Source of the DNA: Botryotinia globosa
Taxonomy: Eukaryota; Ascomycota; Leotiomycetes; Helotiales; Sclerotiniaceae
DNA length: 64,000 nucleotides
Direction: 5' to 3'
Assembly: GCA_014898425.1 (NCBI GenBank)
Contig: RCSZ01000016.1
Coordinates: 1,178,001 to 1,242,000 of the forward strand
Below the pieces are notes generated by a model. The model searched no databases. It was not told the origin of the DNA and was given only the letters and a program-made list of their open reading frames with translations. Shown piece by piece: positions 58,077 to 64,000 of this stretch. Numbering within the stretch: position 1 is the first letter of the stretch; the number at the start of each line of letters is the position of its first letter. Position numbers and translations under genes: made by a program.

Positions 58077-61000
58077 ATCGATGCTATAGATGGGTAGAGT
58101 GCTCAGAGGCGAGTGTAGGTATTGTCAGCCGGTCAGGTGTATTTTGTTTGTGTTGTATGGAGAATGCTTATCAGTACTGCCAATATCAATTCTTGGATAT
58201 GTATTCGTGCTGTGGAATCTGGATGGATGTGTCGTAAGCGGGGAGTATGTATTGTATCTGTATTGTATCTATATTATATCTTATATAACTATTCACATTG
58301 CAAGTTCATTTGTATATCAAGATTTAACTCGTCCATTTCAATTACTAATCCTACTTACTCATCTACCCCTCCCCTCATCAAACGCCAGAATCGAAACACC
58401 ATCCAACATCCAACCCCTCACTTGCACAAAAGCCACATTGCTATCACTTCATCACATCATCACATCATCACATTCTTATCGATCGCAACCACCAACCCCT
58501 CTCCGAAGATTTGGCACCGGATTGCCATGTTTTGATTCGTTTTCTCAATTACACGTTGTGGTGCGCTTCACTCGATGCCGAATCGGCTTCAGCCTCGATG
58601 TAAGATTACATGTTGCATCCTGGCGGCATATGTATGGGTTCATGGATTTGTGTTGTTTTCAGCCTTGGCGGCTATCTTTGAATTCTGTTATGTCTTGTGA
58701 TGTCTTGTGATGCTATGGATGTAATAGACTTGCTGATTGTAGTCATTTTGTCAATTTTATTAATCAATCCGTTGGTCTTTTCATAAGGTTATCACTAAAA
58801 TCGAAGGATCGAAACATTTTTAGATACTCGTCGAGTTTTCTCCCTATTCTTCATCGTGTGCTACCATCAAATCCACTTCTTCTTCCAGTGGTTACACTAG
58901 GCGCGCGCTCAAGACGTCGACCATCCTCCTCTCCGTCGCTTGTTTATCAATGCGAAAACGGTTCCCACGTTACATTTCACTAATTGTGTTAGTTAGTCCA
59001 CAGTACATCATCGAGCGTCGCCTGAATTTCTTCTTCATCCTAGGGGGTGGCGAGGTTCATATTTTTAATTTCCATCTCGTATTCCATTTGATCCAAGTTA
59101 ATCATTTTGACATTCCTCATGGGTCATCTCGGAGGTTTTCTCTCCAGTTGGTAGGTCTCTTGCCGCTGGACCGGGTTCCTGATAATGGCGTCTCTGCATA
59201 CAATCATAGGGCTGCGTATAAAATATCTTCCGATGAGGGATCTACACGAGCGCTTTCTCTTGGCGCTCGTTTGCGGTTTCTTATTCAGTTTCTTTCTTTT
59301 TCGTTTTGGCCCACATCCCATACAATCATAATCTCCTTGCGTCCTATAGACCTTTCACGATGGTTTCTAGCGGGTTGAAATATGTCTGCCTTGAGTATCA
59401 CCATCCCCGATTCGTCCATTTACGGACTTAGGCGATACTAGAGGTTTAGTTTCGCGCTTGGCCGAGAAAGCTTTACGCTGTGGATTTTGATTCGTTCATA
59501 TTGATGGAGGCTTGGTTATTTGCGCGGATATTGCATGGTAATGTTATCGCGCCGAACTAAATAAATCCGCTTCGTTTATTACTATGTTGGCTCCCGTTGG
59601 CCCGTCCCTCTGCGCTTTATTACCTAATATCTATCCACAAGATCGTCGACAAGCGAGGCGATTGTAAAAACAATATTGTAGGATACGGAGAAGAGTCGCT
59701 CGACTCGAGAGTTGCACTCTCGCAGACAGTGTGTTGATATTTTTCTCGCCCCGCAATACTCATCTCAGAAAATCCGATCATCTGCCGAGATCTCTTTCAG
59801 CATCTCACATTCCCCATCTCCGCCCCGCTGTCCCGCGTCAAATTGCCCGCTTCGCACCTATGACATCGTTCCGCGTGTATACACATCATGTCTGGCATGG
59901 ACATGTTCCTCCAGTCTTTCCCTCCTTTGATCATAACCCGATGTATGCACACGGAACATTATTCCGCGGAGGATACATCACGGCACCATGATAATATTTC
60001 TCAGCAGAGTGTCAGGATCGGAAAGTCGTACCGATGTGGATGATGGGTGCGTGGCAACGCGTCTGTGAGTGGGGTGGGTTGGTGGCTAGTTCGTGGAACT
60101 GGATGTTGAAGTGGAGGCTGCTTGGTAGCTAGCTGAGGTGGATGTTATTAGGTAAGCATCGATGGGGATGAAGTAAGGCCGGAAAAGGGGGTGCAGGAGA
60201 AGCGAGCGGGTTACGGTACACGTGATAGTGGCAAGGTAGTGAGTGCTTGAATGCTCTCAGGATTCTATATCTGGGGTTTCGTATCTAGTGTATCGACGTG
60301 ACTTTATTCGTAAATTGAGCTCGAATCTAGAGATCGAGTAGTGAAATTGTAAGATCCTTAAAATCTGGTGGCATACTTTTTGAAACTGAAACGCTGACGA
60401 CGAAGATGACTAGTACATGCTTTATTTATGCAACCTTAGAACTAGTGGATTATAAATTCCAAAAGTGTCTTTGGAATTGAGAAACGTCCCCTGGACTATG
60501 CTCGGATCGCGAAAATGAAGTGCTTAACATATCACACACACTACATCGTATCTCACCGTTTGGCTTGTTAAACGGGAAAAACAACTTCTTATCTAGAAAC
60601 ATTCTTCATCTTCATAGGCTGTGTGCTCATCTTTTATTTATCAATGCTATGTTACTGAATTGCCATGCTCATCTGTATTCTCGGAATGTTACGACTTCCT
60701 TGCAGTCAAATAACTCACACGCTGCATTTTTGAATTTTCGCAGAGGACTGGTGGTACATATCCCATTTCTATTGTGATGGAGTTTTCAATATCTGAATTT
60801 TATTGGAAGCCATGGAAAGGTATCAGGAAATATTGGGGTTGTAAATTCGGCTTTACACTCAAGTCATGACCTGTCATCTAACACTATTGGATCTTGCTGG
60901 TAAGGCTTAGTTCCTCGATAGTTCATAAATATCACATAATTGAATTTTAGTAGAAGATAATCTAAGATCTAAGTAATTCAATATCGCTATCATCTTTGAT

Positions 61001-63843
61001 GTAACAGTTGATGCAGAAAAGTGGTAGAGCAGTATGATCCGACGGTTCTATTATAACCCTAGAAAGTATGAGTTTTAGTGACAAGGAAGGTCGATTCTAT
61101 AGGGATATAGTGTGTTGTACTTGGAGTAGAAAGGGGTCAGTTTATGATACGCGAAGCGGGTCGGAGGGGAGGCGTTCACAGTATGGAGTTTTGGGATGAT
61201 GAAATGGGAAGAGGGGGGAATAAAAGTTGCCATGGAAATATGCCATGGCGATGCAGAGATATTTTATTGTTATTCCGATTTGAGATAGTAGTCTAGTACA
61301 GCTATCACCAAACTGGATGAGGAAAGTGAATCTTGTATCCAGTGTCATCACATCTAGGCTTGATAACGGGTACCGGCGGGGCGGACGATGACCTATTCAC
61401 ATATTCCAAGAAATTAACCGAACATCGACGTGGTAATGTAGAAATGTGAGTTCTATAAGTAGATTACTTCTCATGGGATAATCATGATTTCCATGTGCGG
61501 ACATCATTTGCATTGTATCTAGCCAGTTCCAAATTCATAATTGAAACTGCAGTGTCGGTGGCTCAGAGACTTGTTCTCATCTAGTCTGAATTGATGATAA
61601 TCCTCGTTTATTTATCTTGTATTGTTCTCGTATAAGTATTCTGTGGATCTGAGATAGTTCCTTCAGTGTAAAGAGATTCGTAACTTTGAATTTTATGGGA
61701 ACATCGATTGGGATTCGCTTTGGTAAGGTCGATCTTGAGTGAAGTATAGCTGTGTGATATTCAAATATGGAGAATGGGTCGCATATGATGACGATCCGAG
61801 AAGTGAGTTTCCATATATGGTGAGATGAAGATCTTTTTATATCTCCCCTGACCATTTGAGTATCGATGTTAGTTGATTATGAGCTATATTAATTGAGATT
61901 CTTGGGATTGTGTAGACTTGCTAAGTAGAAAATGGAATTGGCAGGAGTTACAGATGATACATAAGGGAAAGAAAGCATGGGAAGGAATGTATGGGAAACA
62001 TGATGCCATTTATTCTTGGAAAAGAGATTCAGTTAAATAACAACATGATTACGTGATTACTTGAGATTGAAAATATGTATGACTAGATACTTCACGTTGA
62101 AAATATATTGATCAGTGATCCAGATTCTAAGTCACTGATTTCAGAAAGTAAAGACGAGAACCAAACTGCTGAGATATCAAGAGTAATCGTAGAAGTGAGA
62201 TATACCTTACTGAGAATGTGAATCCTTAAACTATAATCAAATTCGCTCTAGCCCCAGCTTGGAATAGTGCACTATTCGGCATTTCGATCAAGACAATATA
62301 CTCCCTAGTGTGGGCCTACCTCTCATTCAATATAGATAAGACTATGCTGCTGGTCCGTGGTTGACATTGTCCATATGAGAACGCCGATCTCTTTGATATT
62401 GATTAATACAATAAACGTTTATGGTTTATGGGTACCGCTCGTGAGGGCGGTATATATATATTACCTCAAAGACAGCATGAGAAAAATATACTTTGAATGA
62501 AAAGTTGCAACTTGATTTTTTAGGAATGACAAGATTAGATGGTAGTTTATCTTGAGAAGTGTTCTTTTCGAGAAATTGCGGCAGGTTATTTTTGTGGTTA
62601 GTTGGTAAGTATTCATCTCCATAAATAGCAGAAGATTCAGTTTCAATACTATATAATTCAAAAAAAAGTGCATCAATCATCGACATCAAAGTGAACTGAT
62701 GGTCCCGTGGCCCCGTGGTAACACGTTATACTGAGAACCCAGAGCCTTTGATGTCGATACCCTTAGAAGCAAACCCACGGGGTTTCTTCGTACTGCATCC
62801 CACGGGATGGGTATTTCTTTTGCATTTTTTTTCTTCACTTGCTAGACAGGAGTCAAAGGTTTTTTGAAAATTCCGAGTTTGTAGTATTTTGGGGGGATGT
62901 GAAAGATCTGGGTAGGAACTTGCCGGGCAATGTTGGTGAATACTGTAAGAATTAACGCTCCGTGCGTAGCGAGCCGAAGCGAGGACTGAAATGGTCGCAA
63001 AGTGAGGTCAATTACTGAGATTAAGTGGTAAGGATGTTGGACACAATGATTAAGCAAGTATCCTTGGCATGTGAACAATTCAAAGAAATGCCATTATGAT
63101 AAGTTATGTTCCAGAAGTTCCATCTTGTACAGATTAAAAACAAGAGAAATGCTTCACGTCTCTTTACGTTAGTGGGGCACGCCAACTTAAATTTGCGTGG
63201 CTTTCATGACACTGGCAGAAAGAGGATCGATAAAATACTGATGGCCCGTGTATTGGACTTTGTTCAAAGACTTGTCATCAAAGAAATATTGATCACGGCG
63301 GTTATTTCTTCGAAGACTAGGGGTGATTCCTCACTTCATATCTATGAAATACGAAAAGGTAACATCATGCCACATCTAAAGAATTAGATTGCTGAATTTT
63401 ATCCTCGAACATTCGCGCCACACGAATGCATCTATTCGGTTCCTTCCTATTCTAACAGACTGAGACGCACGTGCTCAAGCTAGCTCAAAAGTTTTGGTCG
63501 TTCAGATCGACCGTCGCAAGTATTAGGCACCAAAACATGGTTACGGGAAAGTAATGGCGATGTTAAAGTGGGCTCTAGGTTGTCCTAATTAAGTATCTCT
63601 TAGTTAGGGGTATGTATGTATTGTCGTCTTTGAAATATATGAACCTGTAGGAATGCTGCAAGATCCTCTTTGCCATATCATGAACAACCTGAATTGTGTG
63701 GAAAAGACTATCTATCTATACATCGAGACCAAAACGTGGCCCGAGTCACTATCTCTAGTGGAATCCTGTTTCTTGCGCCGTAAATCCAAAACTAGGTCCC
63801 CGTAACCTCCCGTGATATCTATAAAATCTACAAAAGAAACAAA

Positions 63844-64000
63844 ATGGCTCCAAGTAAGCCAATTCAAATCCGCTCACAACCAGCAGTCCAAGTTCTCAGT
63901 AATCACTCCACTAGATTTTCCTGTCACCAGAGTGACGCTTACTTTGTCTTGTCTGACGTGGTGTATGTGACGAATTAGATATCGCATCAACAGCTCTTAA
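63844..64000 (+). CDS. 5' end of a gene running off the window
   Basis: An ATG in A-rich context is followed by GCTCCAA and a GTAAGC donor. A TTAG acceptor near 63978 would join in frame to a second exon that starts at 63979 and remains open to the window edge (MAP then NIASTAL). A TATAAAA-like sequence lies about 30 bases before the ATG. The evidence is short and based on splice signals alone. Confidence 0.35.

Larger units (their letters stand above)
52146..63843. other. 11.7-kb stretch with no supported gene
   Basis: Open frames here are short, overlap simple repeats, or lack any family signature on either strand. The first half (to about 58.1 kb) holds many micro- and minisatellites, listed separately. 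The second half is of ordinary composition but still without recognised coding sequence. Long noncoding transcripts or poorly conserved small genes cannot be excluded. Confidence 0.55.

Noticed and set aside
58950..59378. 142-codon plus-strand frame
   Set aside because: No recognisable domain, no leader or splice signals, and atypical composition for a protein.
1..64000. CRISPR arrays, bacterial operons or prophage
   Set aside because: Tandem repeats here have no spacers, genes carry spliceosomal introns, and no prokaryotic gene was recognised.

Overview
This window looks like nuclear DNA of a filamentous ascomycete, most likely a leotiomycete (Helotiales, possibly Sclerotiniaceae). Introns are short (about 48-130 bases) with GTAAGT-type donors and CTAAC-like branch sites. 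The gene set is fungal: Atg37-type acyl-CoA-binding protein, Rnt1-type RNase III, CAF-1 large subunit, pisatin-demethylase-like P450 and HR-PKS fragments. Some intergenic DNA is AT-rich and looks decayed by repeat-induced C-to-T mutation. The lineage is inferred from protein style and was not tested by a search.

Layout. Positions 0.9-13.8 kb are a dense housekeeping block: a GFA/CENP-V zinc protein, a tail-anchored acyl-CoA-binding protein (Atg37/ACBD5 type), RNase III, mitoribosomal mS33, a Pumilio-family RNA-binding protein and the Rad17/Rad24 checkpoint clamp loader. From 15.2 to 24 kb come an MFS sugar transporter, a cytochrome P450, a 2H phosphoesterase whose intron is a decamer minisatellite, a secreted SnoaL-like protein and a small secreted cysteine-rich protein with a knottin-like C-terminus. 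At 25.1-26.8 kb lies an apparently decayed AAA+ ATPase, followed by a Rad9/Crb2-type BRCT checkpoint mediator at 27.9-31.9 kb.

Positions 33.9-45.1 kb form a decay zone. It holds an orphan first exon, a 1.36-kb AT-rich element with 16-bp terminal inverted repeats, an intact Thr-rich secreted protein, a secreted beta-propeller gene broken by two stop codons inside its signal peptide, a 355-bp MITE with TA flanks, and the frameshifted C-terminal half of a highly reducing polyketide synthase. Positions 46.4-52.1 kb carry the CAF-1 large subunit and a conserved fungal protein of unknown function. From 52.2 to 63.8 kb I can support no gene: the first half is dense in micro- and minisatellites, and a new gene probably starts at the last bases of the window.

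Three chromatin/checkpoint genes (Rad17-like, Rad9/Crb2-like, CAF-1 large subunit) share the window, but they are far apart and interleaved with unrelated genes, so I do not read them as a functional cluster. The most notable observations are the signal-peptide-only inactivation of the propeller gene beside a dead PKS, the active-site-deficient AAA protein with a frame break, the intron built from a tandem repeat that also supplies its own 3' splice site, and the knottin-like secreted protein. I found no clear evidence for a wholly new multi-gene system.
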